From assembly GCF_014863605.1 (NCBI RefSeq), contig NZ_CP062252.1:4783001-4847000 (forward strand): 64,000 nt of DNA. Direction: 5' to 3'. The position numbers and the translations under genes are program-made. Within the stretch, counting starts at the first letter, position 1, and each line of letters opens with the position of its first letter. The notes beneath the pieces were generated by a model. The model was not told where the DNA came from, made no database searches, and worked only from the letters and a program-made list of their open reading frames with translations. This stretch comes from Pseudomonas allokribbensis. Its GTDB lineage: Bacteria > Pseudomonadota > Gammaproteobacteria > Pseudomonadales > Pseudomonadaceae. Shown one piece after another: positions 17,960 through 26,539 of this stretch.

Positions 17960-19012
17960 ATGTACACCGCCATCGGCTATGCCGCTCAAACGGCCACCAC
18001 CCCCCTCGCCCCGATGAAATTCGAACGCCGCAGCCCTCGGGCCGACGATGTCGCCATCGAGATTCTGTACTGCGGCGTCTGCCACTCCGACATCCACCAG
18101 GCGCGCAACGAATGGGGTATTGCCGTTTACCCGTTGATGCCCGGCCACGAGATCGTCGGAAAAGTCACCGCTGTCGGTGCGAACGTCACCAAACACAAAG
18201 TAGGAGATCTGGTCGGTGTCGGCTGCATGGTCGACTCTTGCCGCACCTGCGAAGCCTGCCAGTCGAACCTCGAGCAATATTGCCTCGAAGGCCCGACCAT
18301 GACCTATGCCACACCCGACCGGGTCGATGGCAGCAACACCATGGGCGGCTATTCGGACAGCATCGTGGTCAGCGAACACTTCGTGGTGCGCATCCCCGAG
18401 AAGCTGGATCTGGCAGCGGCGGCTCCGATTCTCTGCGCCGGCATCACCACTTACTCGCCGCTCAAGCACTACGGCGTGAAGGCCGGCGACAAGGTCGGGA
18501 TTCTCGGCATGGGCGGCCTTGGTCACATGGGCATCAAGTTCGCCAAGGCCATGGGCGCTGAAGTCACACTGTTCACCCGTTCGGCGAGCAAGGCCGAGGA
18601 AGGTCGTCGTCAGGGCGCCGATCATGTGATCGTCTCCACCGACGAAGAGCAAATGAAAGCCGCGGCCGGTCGCTTCGATTTCCTGCTCGACACCATTCCG
18701 GTGCAGCACGATCTCAACCCGTACCTCGACACTCTGCGCTTCGACGGCGTGCACATTCTGGTGGGTCTGATCGAACCGATCGACCCGCCGGTTCACGCCG
18801 CGAAGCTGGTACTGGGTCGTCGTGTATTGGCCGGCTCGTTGATCGGTGGCGTCGCCGAAACCCAGGAAGTGCTGGATTTCTGCGCCGAGCACAACATCAC
18901 TTGCGACATCGAAATGCTCGACATCCGCCAGATCAACGAGGCCTACGCCCGCATGATCGCCGGTGATGTGAAGTACCGTTTCGTGATCGACATGGCGACC
19001 CTGAAGCTTTAA
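17960..19012 (+). CDS. Zinc-dependent NAD(P) alcohol dehydrogenase (YahK/CAD type)
   Basis: A 350-residue medium-chain dehydrogenase. Catalytic zinc ligands appear in CGVCHSDIHQ and GHEIVG; the structural zinc set is CMVDSCRTCEACQSNLEQYC; the cofactor motif is GILGMGGLGHMG. It is closest in pattern to YahK/cinnamyl-alcohol-type aldehyde reductases that use NADPH on broad aldehydes. The ATG at 17960 has GAGG upstream; the longer reading adds an Arg-rich segment unlike the family. It ends by a four-base overlap with the convergent iclR gene. Confidence 0.9.
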   Translation: MYTAIGYAAQTATTPLAPMKFERRSPRADDVAIEILYCGVCHSDIHQARNEWGIAVYPLMPGHEIVGKVTAVGANVTKHKVGDLVGVGCMVDSCRTCEACQSNLEQYCLEGPTMTYATPDRVDGSNTMGGYSDSIVVSEHFVVRIPEKLDLAAAAPILCAGITTYSPLKHYGVKAGDKVGILGMGGLGHMGIKFAKAMGAEVTLFTRSASKAEEGRRQGADHVIVSTDEEQMKAAAGRFDFLLDTIPVQHDLNPYLDTLRFDGVHILVGLIEPIDPPVHAAKLVLGRRVLAGSLIGGVAETQEVLDFCAEHNITCDIEMLDIRQINEAYARMIAGDVKYRFVIDMATLKL

Positions 19013-19812
19013 ACCTTCAGGCCAAGCTCCGCCGAAAGCCGGGTTGTGACCCCTTTGATCAGGGGAATCAGCTCGGCCATTTTCTCCAGCGGCATATACG
19101 GCACGGTGCTGGCGATGCTGATCGCCGCGACGATGCGCTTGCTCGCGTCGCGGATCGGCGCCGCCACGCAACGGATCGACGGTTCGTTGTCTTCCAGATC
19201 GAACGCGTAGCCGCCGGCCACGTACTCGATCATCCGCTGCTCCAACTGCTCCCACGACTGCTGGGGATGCTGTGGCCAGAACTGATTTTTCCCACCTGCC
19301 GGCAGGCTGATGTCGTACAGACGCTGCCAATCCTGCGGCGCGTCATCCAGCATCAGCGCCTTGCCGATCCCGGTGCGCGCCAGCGGCATGCGATGGCCGA
19401 CCCGCGAGCGCATTTCCGGGCCGTTGCGCCCCGGATTCTTCAGCAGGTAAAGCACCTCGTCGCCTTCGCGAATCCCCAGGTGAACGGTATCGCCAGTCAG
19501 TGCCGACAACTCGTCCAGATACGGTCCGGCCAGGGTCACCAGCGGCAACTCTTCGCGCGCCTGAAAACCGAGTTCGATCAGCTTCGGCCCCAGCAGATAA
19601 CCGACTTGCGGCACGACGCGCAGGTAACGCTCGTCCACCAGGCAACTGGCCAGACGATGAGTGGTGCTGCGCGTGGTGCCGATCAGGCGGGCGATCTCTT
19701 TGAGATCGCGGGCGCCACTGGCGACGGCCTGCACCACACCCAACCCGCGAAGCAGAGTCTGGGTGCCGGTCGGCGCGGCGTCCTTGGCGGTTTTTGGGGC
19801 GTCTTCCTGCAT
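19009..19812 (-). CDS. IclR-family regulator, probably of the galactonate operon
   Basis: A 267-residue IclR protein. The winged helix is at about residues 16-80 (DLKEIARLIGTTRSTTHRLA), with a C-terminal effector-binding domain (about 90-265) showing ARTGIGKALML and CVAAPIRDASKRIVAAISI. It is the last gene of the dgo cluster on the same strand, so it is the natural candidate regulator, possibly sensing galactonate or KDPGal. A candidate target, ATCCCA-N5-TGGGAT, lies upstream of dgoK. That link is inferred from position only. Confidence 0.85.
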   Translation of the reverse strand: MQEDAPKTAKDAAPTGTQTLLRGLGVVQAVASGARDLKEIARLIGTTRSTTHRLASCLVDERYLRVVPQVGYLLGPKLIELGFQAREELPLVTLAGPYLDELSALTGDTVHLGIREGDEVLYLLKNPGRNGPEMRSRVGHRMPLARTGIGKALMLDDAPQDWQRLYDISLPAGGKNQFWPQHPQQSWEQLEQRMIEYVAGGYAFDLEDNEPSIRCVAAPIRDASKRIVAAISIASTVPYMPLEKMAELIPLIKGVTTRLSAELGLKV

Positions 19813-19872
19813 ATCCAGCCTTTAGCGTTGAGCGAGGGAACGGGCGGCATTATGGTCGCCCGACAGGGACGA

Positions 19873-21183
19873 CTACAACTCGATGCGCTCGACCTTGCCC
19901 ACCAGCAGCACGTAGGACAAAGCACCAATCAATGCCAGAACCGCGATGTAGGTGATCGCCGGAGCGAACGAATCGCCGCTGGCCAGAAAGCCGATGACAA
20001 TCGGCGTGGCAATCGCCGACAGATTGCCGATGAAATTGAACACCCCGCCGGTCAAGCCCAGCAACCGTGCCGGCGCCAGTGTCGACACCAGCGACCAGGT
20101 GATCGACGCCAGCCCGTTGCCGAAAAACGCCAGGGCCAGGAAGGCAATCACCAGCGGCGTCGACTCGACGAAGTTGGCGCCGATGATCGAGGTGGAAATC
20201 AGCAGCCCGCCAATGATCGGCAACTTGCGCGCAAACCCGACGGTGCAGCCACGGCGGATCAGGAAGTCGGAAAAGAACCCGGAGCACAGCACGCCGATGA
20301 ACGCAGCGAGAAACGGCAGCGACGCCAGCAGGCCGGACTTGATGAAGTCCATGCCGCGATATTTCACCAGATAGGTCGGGAACCATGTCAGGAAAAACCA
20401 CAGCGTCGAGTTCAGGCAGAACTGGCCGAGGTAAATCCCCCACAGTTTGCGTTTGCTGAGGACGATGCCGAGATCGGTCCAGCTGAATTTCGCTTTCACT
20501 TTGGCGGTTTCGGCGGCGATGTCCACCAGCCCGCCGCCCTCACGGATCAGGTCGATTTCGCCTTCGTTGGCGCCTTTGAAATCCCGTGGTTCGCGATACA
20601 CCGCATACCAGATCGCGGCCCAGACAATGCCCACCGCCCCCGTCACGACAAACACCATGTGCCAGCCAAACTCATGTTGCAGCCAGGCCAGTACCGGGGT
20701 CAGAAACGCCAGCCCGACAAACTGCCCGGAGGTGTAGAAACCGATCGCCGTGGCACGTTCGCGCTCGGGAAACCAGGTCGTCACCACGCGGCTGTTGATC
20801 GGATACGCCGGCGCTTCCAGCGCACCGACCGCCATGCGCAGCACGAACAGCGCGATGAAACTGGCGGCGAACCCGAGCATCACCGTGGCCAGCGACCACA
20901 ACAGCAGCGCGACGCTGTACAGGATGCGCGGTGGCACCCGATCCACCAGCCAGCCGCCGGGAATCTGCATGGCGGCGTAGGTCCAGCCGAACGCGGAGAA
21001 GATCAGTCCGACATGCACCGGGTCGATGCCCAGCTCGGTGGTGAGCGCCGGGGCGGCAATCGACAGATTGCTGCGGTCGAGGTAGTTGATGACCACGGTG
21101 ATGAACAGCAACACCATGATAAAAAAACGCTTGCGGCTGGGCGTGACTAACGTCGCTTGCCCGGTGAGGGTTTGCGGTTGCAT
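19873..21183 (-). CDS. MFS transporter, ACS family (D-galactonate transporter-like)
   Basis: A 436-residue major facilitator with about 12 membrane helices. The MFS loop GGWLVDRVPPRILY lies between helices 2 and 3, and the sixth-to-seventh loop is long and charged. The N-terminal region LDRSNLSIAAPALTTELGID matches anion:cation symporters such as DgoT. It lies in the dgo gene cluster downstream of dgoD, which argues for proton-coupled uptake of galactonate. A related hexonate cannot be excluded. Confidence 0.85.
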   Translation of the reverse strand: MQPQTLTGQATLVTPSRKRFFIMVLLFITVVINYLDRSNLSIAAPALTTELGIDPVHVGLIFSAFGWTYAAMQIPGGWLVDRVPPRILYSVALLLWSLATVMLGFAASFIALFVLRMAVGALEAPAYPINSRVVTTWFPERERATAIGFYTSGQFVGLAFLTPVLAWLQHEFGWHMVFVVTGAVGIVWAAIWYAVYREPRDFKGANEGEIDLIREGGGLVDIAAETAKVKAKFSWTDLGIVLSKRKLWGIYLGQFCLNSTLWFFLTWFPTYLVKYRGMDFIKSGLLASLPFLAAFIGVLCSGFFSDFLIRRGCTVGFARKLPIIGGLLISTSIIGANFVESTPLVIAFLALAFFGNGLASITWSLVSTLAPARLLGLTGGVFNFIGNLSAIATPIVIGFLASGDSFAPAITYIAVLALIGALSYVLLVGKVERIEL

Positions 21184-21231
21184 GGGGAGAACCTCTTCTT
21201 ATGTTTATTGAGGTTGGCCTGAGGCCTTGAG

Positions 21232-21258
21232 TCGTTCCCGCGCTCGGCACGGGAACGA
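21232..21258. repeat. REP-like hairpin between dgoD and the transporter gene
   Basis: TCGTTCCCG / CGGGAACGA forms a 9-bp stem with a G/C-rich loop. It matches the common Pseudomonas extragenic hairpin type built on GTTCCC...GGGAAC. It may protect the upstream dgo mRNA from 3' decay. Confidence 0.6.
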
Positions 21259-21280
21259 TCAGATGTGCTGAGTCAGCCAC

Positions 21281-22429
21281 TCACCACTCGGCAAAACTGC
21301 CATCGGCATGACGCCAGATCGGATTACGCCAGCGGTGGCCGACCGCCGCGCGTTCGATCACGTATTCCTCGTTGATCTCGATCCCCAGGCCCGGGCCGTT
21401 GGGGATTTTCACGAAGCCTTTGTCGTAATCGAACACCCTTGGATCCTTCACATAATCGAGCAGGTCATTGCTCTCGTTGTAATGGATGCCCAGGCTCTGT
21501 TCCTGGATAAACGCGTTGTAACAAGCGGCGTCCAGTTGCAGACACGCCGCCAGTGCGATCGGCCCCAGCGGGCAGTGCAGTGCCAGCGCCACGTCGTAGG
21601 CTTCGGCCATGTTGGCGATCTTGCGGGTCTCGGTGATGCCGCCGGCGTGGGAGGCATCCGGCTGGATAATGTCGACGTAACCTTCGCTCAACACCCGTTT
21701 AAAGTCCCACCGCGAAAACAGCCGCTCGCCGAGGGCAATCGGGGTGCTGGTCAACGGTGCGAGTTCTTTCAGTGCTTCGTAGTTTTCGCTGAGCACCGGT
21801 TCTTCGATGAACATCAATTTGTACGGGTCGAGTTCCTTCATCAGCACCTTGGCCATGGGTTTGTGCACTCGGCCATGGAAGTCGACGCCGATGCCGACGT
21901 TGGGCCCGACCGCATCGCGCACTGCCGCGACATTGGCCAGCGCCAGATCGACTTTCTCGAAGGTATCGAGGAATTGCAGTTCCTCGGTGCCGTTCATTTT
22001 CACCGCGGTAAAACCGCGACTCACCGCCTCTTTCGCGGCCCGCGCGGTGTCTGCCGGACGGTCGCCGCCGATCCACGAATACACGCGGATCTTGTCCCGA
22101 ACCTGACCACCAAGCAGATCACTGACCGACACGCCGAGCGCCTTGCCCTTGATGTCCCACAACGCCTGATCGATGCCGGCCAGTGCGCTCATGTGGATCG
22201 CGCCGCCCCGATAGAAGCCGCCGCGATACAGCACGGTCCAGATGTCTTCGATGTTGCGTGGGTCTTTGCCGATCAGGTAGTCGGACAATTCCTCGACCGC
22301 TGCGGCAACAGTATGGGCGCGTCCCTCGACCACGGGCTCGCCCCAACCGGTCACGCCCTCGTCGGTTTCGACTTTCAGGAAGCACCAGCGCGGCGGGACG
22401 ATGAAGGTGGTCAGTTTGGTGATTTTCAT
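21281..22429 (-). CDS. dgoD: D-galactonate dehydratase
   Basis: A 382-residue enolase-superfamily enzyme that converts D-galactonate to 2-keto-3-deoxygalactonate. The metal ligands and acid/base residues of DgoD are visible: [14 protein letters not shown] (Asp, His), MFIEEPV (Glu), [11 protein letters not shown] (Glu), [15 protein letters not shown], and the catalytic His in [12 protein letters not shown]. The start is [13 protein letters not shown] at 22429, as in characterised DgoD, and not the upstream [10 protein letters not shown] reading. It lies in operon order K-A-D-transporter. Confidence 0.93.
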   Translation of the reverse strand: MKITKLTTFIVPPRWCFLKVETDEGVTGWGEPVVEGRAHTVAAAVEELSDYLIGKDPRNIEDIWTVLYRGGFYRGGAIHMSALAGIDQALWDIKGKALGVSVSDLLGGQVRDKIRVYSWIGGDRPADTARAAKEAVSRGFTAVKMNGTEELQFLDTFEKVDLALANVAAVRDAVGPNVGIGVDFHGRVHKPMAKVLMKELDPYKLMFIEEPVLSENYEALKELAPLTSTPIALGERLFSRWDFKRVLSEGYVDIIQPDASHAGGITETRKIANMAEAYDVALALHCPLGPIALAACLQLDAACYNAFIQEQSLGIHYNESNDLLDYVKDPRVFDYDKGFVKIPNGPGLGIEINEEYVIERAAVGHRWRNPIWRHADGSFAEW

Positions 22430-22475
22430 CTTTTTGTCTCTCTTATAGATGCAGCGCACGCAGCGCCAAAAAGTC

Positions 22476-23096
22476 TTAGCGAAGGGCTTTCCAGGCCGTC
22501 ACGTAGGCCTTGGCATTGGCTGCCACTTGTTCAGTCGTCATGCCCGGTTTGAACAGCCCGGAACCGAGGCCGAAGCCTTTGACGCCGGCATCGATGAACA
22601 CCTGCATGTTGTCCGGTGTAATACCACCGACCGGCGCCAGAATCGTCCCGACGGGCAACACCGCCAACCACGCTTTCACCACTGCCGGCCCCATCTGCTC
22701 GGCCGGGAACAGCTTGAGAATGTCCGCGCCCTCCTCCAGCGCCGCAAAGGCTTCGGTCGGCGTGGCAACACCCGGCGACAGATACAGCCCCGCCGCTTTC
22801 GCCGCCCGCAACACCTTGGCATCGCTGTGGGGCATGACGATGACCTGGCCGCCGGCCTCCTTCACCAGTTCGACCTGTTCCGGGGTCAGCACCGTGCCGG
22901 CACCGATCAGGCAATCAGCGGGCAGGGTCTTGCGCAGGATGCGAATGCTTTCGTACGGCGCGGGGGAATTGAGCGGTACTTCGATGACGCGAAATCCGGC
23001 CGCATACAGGACTTCTCCGACAGCGGCGGCTTCCTGCGGATGCAGGCCGCGCAGGATCGCGATCAGACCGTTTTGCGCCAGTGCTTGCTTGAGCAT
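22476..23096 (-). CDS. dgoA: 2-dehydro-3-deoxy-6-phosphogalactonate aldolase
   Basis: A 206-residue class-I aldolase of the KDPG/KHG family, which splits KDPGal into pyruvate and glyceraldehyde-3-phosphate. Family motifs are [25 protein letters not shown] (catalytic Glu), [11 protein letters not shown], and the Schiff-base Lys in [20 protein letters not shown], in place of the Eda pattern IEVTLRT, and the dgo neighbours favour the galactonate enzyme over Entner-Doudoroff Eda. Confidence 0.93.
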   Translation of the reverse strand: MLKQALAQNGLIAILRGLHPQEAAAVGEVLYAAGFRVIEVPLNSPAPYESIRILRKTLPADCLIGAGTVLTPEQVELVKEAGGQVIVMPHSDAKVLRAAKAAGLYLSPGVATPTEAFAALEEGADILKLFPAEQMGPAVVKAWLAVLPVGTILAPVGGITPDNMQVFIDAGVKGFGLGSGLFKPGMTTEQVAANAKAYVTAWKALR

Positions 23097-23115
23097 GTCA
23101 GGCCTCCAGTCAGGG

Positions 23116-24105
23116 TTAACGGGATGAGGAATCGATCAGTCCGGCGGCAAGCGCCAATTGCCACAGCCCACGCTCGGTGGCCTGCTCGGCCAGGGTCACC
23201 CGGGCGAAACCACAGGCGTCGAGCGCACGGCTGTAGCGGGCGCACAACTGCGCGTTGCCGATGAGGATGATCGAAGGAAGATGTGCGCTGTTGCGACGGC
23301 GCCGTTGCACGGTGGCCAACGCTGTCAGCTCGTGGCCGATCAGCAGACCGGACAGATAGTCCGGTTGCGCGGTGGTGCTGAGTTCACCGGTCAGGCCCAG
23401 GCTGCGGGCGCTGAACAGGGTCGACAGCACGCCGATCTCGCCTTCCGACGACAACGCCACCTGCACGCCGCGATCAAACGCCTCGGCATCGAACGTCGCG
23501 CTGTGCTGTTGGGTACGGCCGAGAATGCTGTGTTCGCTGAGCACGGCGAACACCTCGCCGGTCATGAAGGTGTCGAAACGGGTGATGCAGCCGTCGGCCA
23601 CTTCCACCCATTTCGAATGACTGCCCGGCAGGCCGATCAACAGATCATTGCCCGCCTCGACCGGCAGACTCTGCAGGACGCCGAGTACCTGGGTTTCTTC
23701 GCCGCGCATCACGTTCGGCAGCGTCGAGCGCTGAATCACACCCGGCACGATGTGCACATCGACACCGCGAAGACTGCGAACGGTTTGCAGGGATTTTCCA
23801 AGATCGGCGACGTTGGCCGGCGTATCGCGGTAGGACGCTTCGCGCCAACCCTGAGCGCTGCCGACCATGCCGCAGGCAATCACCGGCAAGTCGGGTTGCG
23901 CATCGAGCCAGTCGCCGCACGCCTCATCGAATGCCAACTCAAAACCGTCGGCGCATTCGCGACCGTTGATGACCCGCGGCGTCTTCGGCAACTGCATGAT
24001 CCCGAACGACAGCGACCGCTGCGCCAGCACCTGCCCGCCCGCCGCGAGTTTGTAAGCACGTAGGGAGGTCGTTCCCCAATCGAGCGCGATCAATTGCGCC
24101 AGCAT
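23116..24105 (-). CDS. dgoK: 2-dehydro-3-deoxygalactonokinase
   Basis: A 329-residue ASKHA-fold sugar-acid kinase that phosphorylates 2-keto-3-deoxygalactonate. The phosphate-1 loop is ALDWGTTSLRAYKL near the start; IACGMVGSAQGW and LIGLPGSHSKWVEV are family-typical. It is the first gene of the operon. The ATG at 24105 has the ribosome site AGGTGA, and its promoter and operator lie within the next 100 bp. The same ribosome site and start context recurs at 39528, ahead of the SDR gene. Confidence 0.93.
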   Translation of the reverse strand: MLAQLIALDWGTTSLRAYKLAAGGQVLAQRSLSFGIMQLPKTPRVINGRECADGFELAFDEACGDWLDAQPDLPVIACGMVGSAQGWREASYRDTPANVADLGKSLQTVRSLRGVDVHIVPGVIQRSTLPNVMRGEETQVLGVLQSLPVEAGNDLLIGLPGSHSKWVEVADGCITRFDTFMTGEVFAVLSEHSILGRTQQHSATFDAEAFDRGVQVALSSEGEIGVLSTLFSARSLGLTGELSTTAQPDYLSGLLIGHELTALATVQRRRRNSAHLPSIILIGNAQLCARYSRALDACGFARVTLAEQATERGLWQLALAAGLIDSSSR

Positions 24106-24143
24106 CGCTTCACCTGTTTTGTTATTGGCAGTGAGTGAGCTGG

Positions 24144-24173
24144 ACTATAGACCTCTCAAGTGGAAAATCTCAA
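24144..24173 (-). promoter_or_regulatory. Promoter of the dgo operon
   Basis: Read on the minus strand: TTGAGA (24173-24168), an 18-bp spacer, then TATAGT (24149-24144). An identical -35/-10 pair with identical spacing stands at 39583-39612. Confidence 0.75.
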
Positions 24174-24186
24174 TATGTAATTTTAC

Positions 24187-24203
24187 ATCCCATATTGTGG
24201 GAT
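24187..24203. promoter_or_regulatory. Operator ATCCCA-N5-TGGGAT upstream of dgoK
   Basis: A perfect 6-bp inverted repeat with a TATTG centre, 13 bp upstream of the -35 hexamer, a position typical for an activator. The same operator (TATTT centre) lies at 39626-39642. The adjacent IclR protein is the leading candidate to bind it. Confidence 0.65.
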
Positions 24204-24212
24204 ATACCAATT

Positions 24213-25094
24213 CTACATCGTCATGGCTTCCAGCCCTTCGTCAAACAGGAAAAGCTTGAAATTTTCAGGGTAATTCGAACCAAAGACATGTGTATCGCCC
24301 AGAGCATCACTCAGCCCCTCTTCTTCCCTTCCATCCGGACGTTTGATGATGTAGCGCACGTTCGGTTGGGGTTTTCGCGTCTGGGCATCGACAATTCGGA
24401 ATTTGCCATTCAGCGGTGCGAACGAACTTAATAACCCACTGTAAGGCAGGCCACTGCACACGCCGCCATGAACGATGGTGTCTCCTGCGTGGTAGCGTCT
24501 CTCCGTAATGCAAATCTGCTCAAACTGCAGCCATGACAGCGGCCGAAGTTCTGGCGGCAATATTACATACTCCGGCGCTGTAATTACTTTTTCAACCTCA
24601 GCAATGATCCGAGAGGTGGGAACATACATAACCTTCGAATAATAAGCGTTATAAAAAGTAGCCGTTATTGTTGCCTGACACGGAATATAGTCCTGCTTGC
24701 CCAACAACGACAACAACACCTCCTTTCTGATTGTTCTGGAACTACTACCCTGATCAACATCCTCTTCAAACCTGAACCACACATCAAACTCATAACGTCG
24801 ATCACCCTCCACAATACGAACGTCGTTGACGACCCCATCACCGTAAAGACGAATTTTGTGAAGTATGGAAAAATCAACATCACCATCCAGCGAGCACTTC
24901 AACCAAGTGCCGACCTGCTCATTGATACCATGCGCCTTGTATAAATTGACCAAATCCCTGTCAGACCTGAAACGAAAATTATAATACCCGCCCTTGTATT
25001 CAATCGATGTAAATTCAATCCGTGGCGCTGGCACATGCAACTGCATACATGAAGAACACAACACAAACAACGCAACCAACATCAATCGATACAT
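24213..25094 (-). CDS. Immunity-like lipoprotein fused to a PAAR-tail-like domain
   Basis: A 293-residue lipoprotein (signal MYRLMLVALFVLCSSC, lipid Cys16). Residues of about 20-190 resemble the 171-residue lipoprotein upstream (CSLD motif, YYSKVMYVP strand). The last 65 residues or so (KFRIVDAQTRKPQPNVRYII, then RPDGREEEGLSDALG and ENFKLFLF) closely match the C-terminal extension of the PAAR protein at 26536. It is thus an apparent fusion of a periplasmic immunity protein with an effector-side domain. No family is recognised. It is AT-richer than its neighbours. The start at 25094 gives a proper lipoprotein signal. Confidence 0.7.
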   Translation of the reverse strand: MYRLMLVALFVLCSSCMQLHVPAPRIEFTSIEYKGGYYNFRFRSDRDLVNLYKAHGINEQVGTWLKCSLDGDVDFSILHKIRLYGDGVVNDVRIVEGDRRYEFDVWFRFEEDVDQGSSSRTIRKEVLLSLLGKQDYIPCQATITATFYNAYYSKVMYVPTSRIIAEVEKVITAPEYVILPPELRPLSWLQFEQICITERRYHAGDTIVHGGVCSGLPYSGLLSSFAPLNGKFRIVDAQTRKPQPNVRYIIKRPDGREEEGLSDALGDTHVFGSNYPENFKLFLFDEGLEAMTM

Positions 25095-25154
25095 CACAAC
25101 CCCAAAAACCCGACCATACAATAATTAAAAACCACCATTACTCAGAGCAAACTC

Positions 25155-25283
25155 CTAACCCACGGCTCGAATAATACTTTCAACCGGAACGTACATAACA
25201 TTAGAATAATAGGCACCCATCATTCTGGAATAAAACGATCGGTAGCACGAAGCTGAAACTTCAACTTCGTAGTGATCACCTGC
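25155..25283 (-). pseudogene. In-frame C-terminal remnant of a third immunity paralogue
   Basis: Directly after the TAG of the 171-residue lipoprotein gene, the same frame stays open for 42 codons to a TAG at 25155. The product ends in SFYSRMMGAYYSNVMYVPVE, then SIIRAVG. It aligns with the ends of both neighbouring immunity-like lipoproteins (HYSKPMLIPANDLVRVIQ and YYSKVMYVPTSRIIAEVEK). It has no start codon or signal of its own, so it looks like the 3' scar of a replaced or deleted immunity gene. Confidence 0.65.
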
Positions 25284-25799
25284 CTATTGAATGACACGCA
25301 CGAGGTCATTTGCCGGAATCAACATCGGCTTCGAATAATGCCCTCCGAACGAATAAGCCGAAGTGAATACTCTGCAGGAGACCGTATTTCGTTCTCTTAA
25401 TGCCGCCAACAACTCACTTGCGGTCATAAAAACATTCGATACGCCCTCATCCTCTTTCTTTAATGCGGACAATGTAGACACATAAATATGACTCAGGCCG
25501 GATTCAGAGCCATCAACCTCAACAAGATCGCCCACCAGATATTGAGTCAGTCGATCAAAATCCTCGAACTCAACTTCCTTATCCAGAGAACAATACAAGG
25601 TCTCACCCAACTGGCTTTCCCCCGTTGCATTCTGGAAAAAATTTAATACATCTGTTTTCGATCCAAATTTGATATTCAGCCTTGAACGATCTTCCCTACC
25701 ACTGGCAGAGATAAAATCGAGCTTAATGGCAGGAAGAACCGGCCGCTCAGCGCAAGAACAGCACAACAGAAGCATGAACACAGCAAACAAACGTTTCAT
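25284..25799 (-). CDS. Putative immunity lipoprotein for the adjacent lipase
   Basis: A 171-residue lipoprotein: signal MKRLFAVFMLLLCCSC with Cys16 as the likely lipid site, then a small beta-rich domain. It has no recognised family. It overlaps the lipase gene by four bases and so is translated in step with it. Periplasmic lipoproteins encoded this way are the usual antidotes to type VI phospholipase effectors. Its body is related to the first half of the 293-residue lipoprotein downstream (shared CSLD and YSK..IP stretches). GC content is lower than in the flanking core genes. Confidence 0.7.
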   Translation of the reverse strand: MKRLFAVFMLLLCCSCAERPVLPAIKLDFISASGREDRSRLNIKFGSKTDVLNFFQNATGESQLGETLYCSLDKEVEFEDFDRLTQYLVGDLVEVDGSESGLSHIYVSTLSALKKEDEGVSNVFMTASELLAALRERNTVSCRVFTSAYSFGGHYSKPMLIPANDLVRVIQ

Positions 25800-26539
25800 T
25801 TCGAAGTTCCCAGATACTGAGTCAAGCGTTCATACACAATATCGCACGCAGATTTACCACCTTGAAGTATTGATCCAAACATCACGCCCGCCTGACGGTG
25901 ATTGGCATCGACTGCTTCATTGATATCAGGGCCGGAGGTCATGACCCAGCGTTCTCCCATGCTTGCGACAGTATCGGAGGAGTCTGTCACCTTGGGTGCC
26001 GCCAATATATTAATCCAATAATCAGCCACGGGCTTTGGTGTTGTGAAATATATATCCGACATCATCCAGACACCTGTACCACCACCCACAGGATCAAGCG
26101 TCACCAACACTTTTACTGTATAACCACGTTCTTTCAAAATCGAAGTCAAATGGGCACCATTCCAACCGCCCAGACTGTGACCAACAATCACAATATATAC
26201 CGACTTATCACCCTTAAGCGGACGAATCACATATTTTTCAATATCCTTATCGCCACGAACATCCTTATAACTCACATAGGGAAGGTTAACCTCGCTCGTT
26301 TGATCAGGAGCAATACGTTTCTCCAACTGCTTCCAAGCATTTAGCACATTACGATGAGGGGGCTGATTTTGATAGTACTCTTCCTTATCGCCTGCACCAC
26401 CGATAAAAAAAACAGCGACTTTTTTAACTTTAACAGCAGCTTGTTTGACAGTTTGATCCGTCTTGCAGGTCAAATCATGGCCAGCAACTTCGGTTTTGCA
26501 ATCTTTGAGCGCGGGATTTTCGACTTCCATTTCGGTCAC
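25796..26539 (-). CDS. Putative type VI secretion lipase effector (alpha/beta hydrolase)
   Basis: A 247-residue hydrolase without a signal peptide. The nucleophile elbow is VIVGHSLGGWNGAHL (Ser122). Asp149 in VLVTLDPVGGG and His214 in AVDANHRQAG complete a plausible Ser-Asp-His triad, and FFIGGAGD (44-51) may form the oxyanion site. The gene is overlapped by four bases on each side by a PAAR gene and a lipoprotein gene, the arrangement of a Tle-type phospholipase effector carried by a PAAR spike tip. Its lipid target and assignment to a Tle family are not settled. Confidence 0.75.
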   Translation of the reverse strand: MTEMEVENPALKDCKTEVAGHDLTCKTDQTVKQAAVKVKKVAVFFIGGAGDKEEYYQNQPPHRNVLNAWKQLEKRIAPDQTSEVNLPYVSYKDVRGDKDIEKYVIRPLKGDKSVYIVIVGHSLGGWNGAHLTSILKERGYTVKVLVTLDPVGGGTGVWMMSDIYFTTPKPVADYWINILAAPKVTDSSDTVASMGERWVMTSGPDINEAVDANHRQAGVMFGSILQGGKSACDIVYERLTQYLGTSK

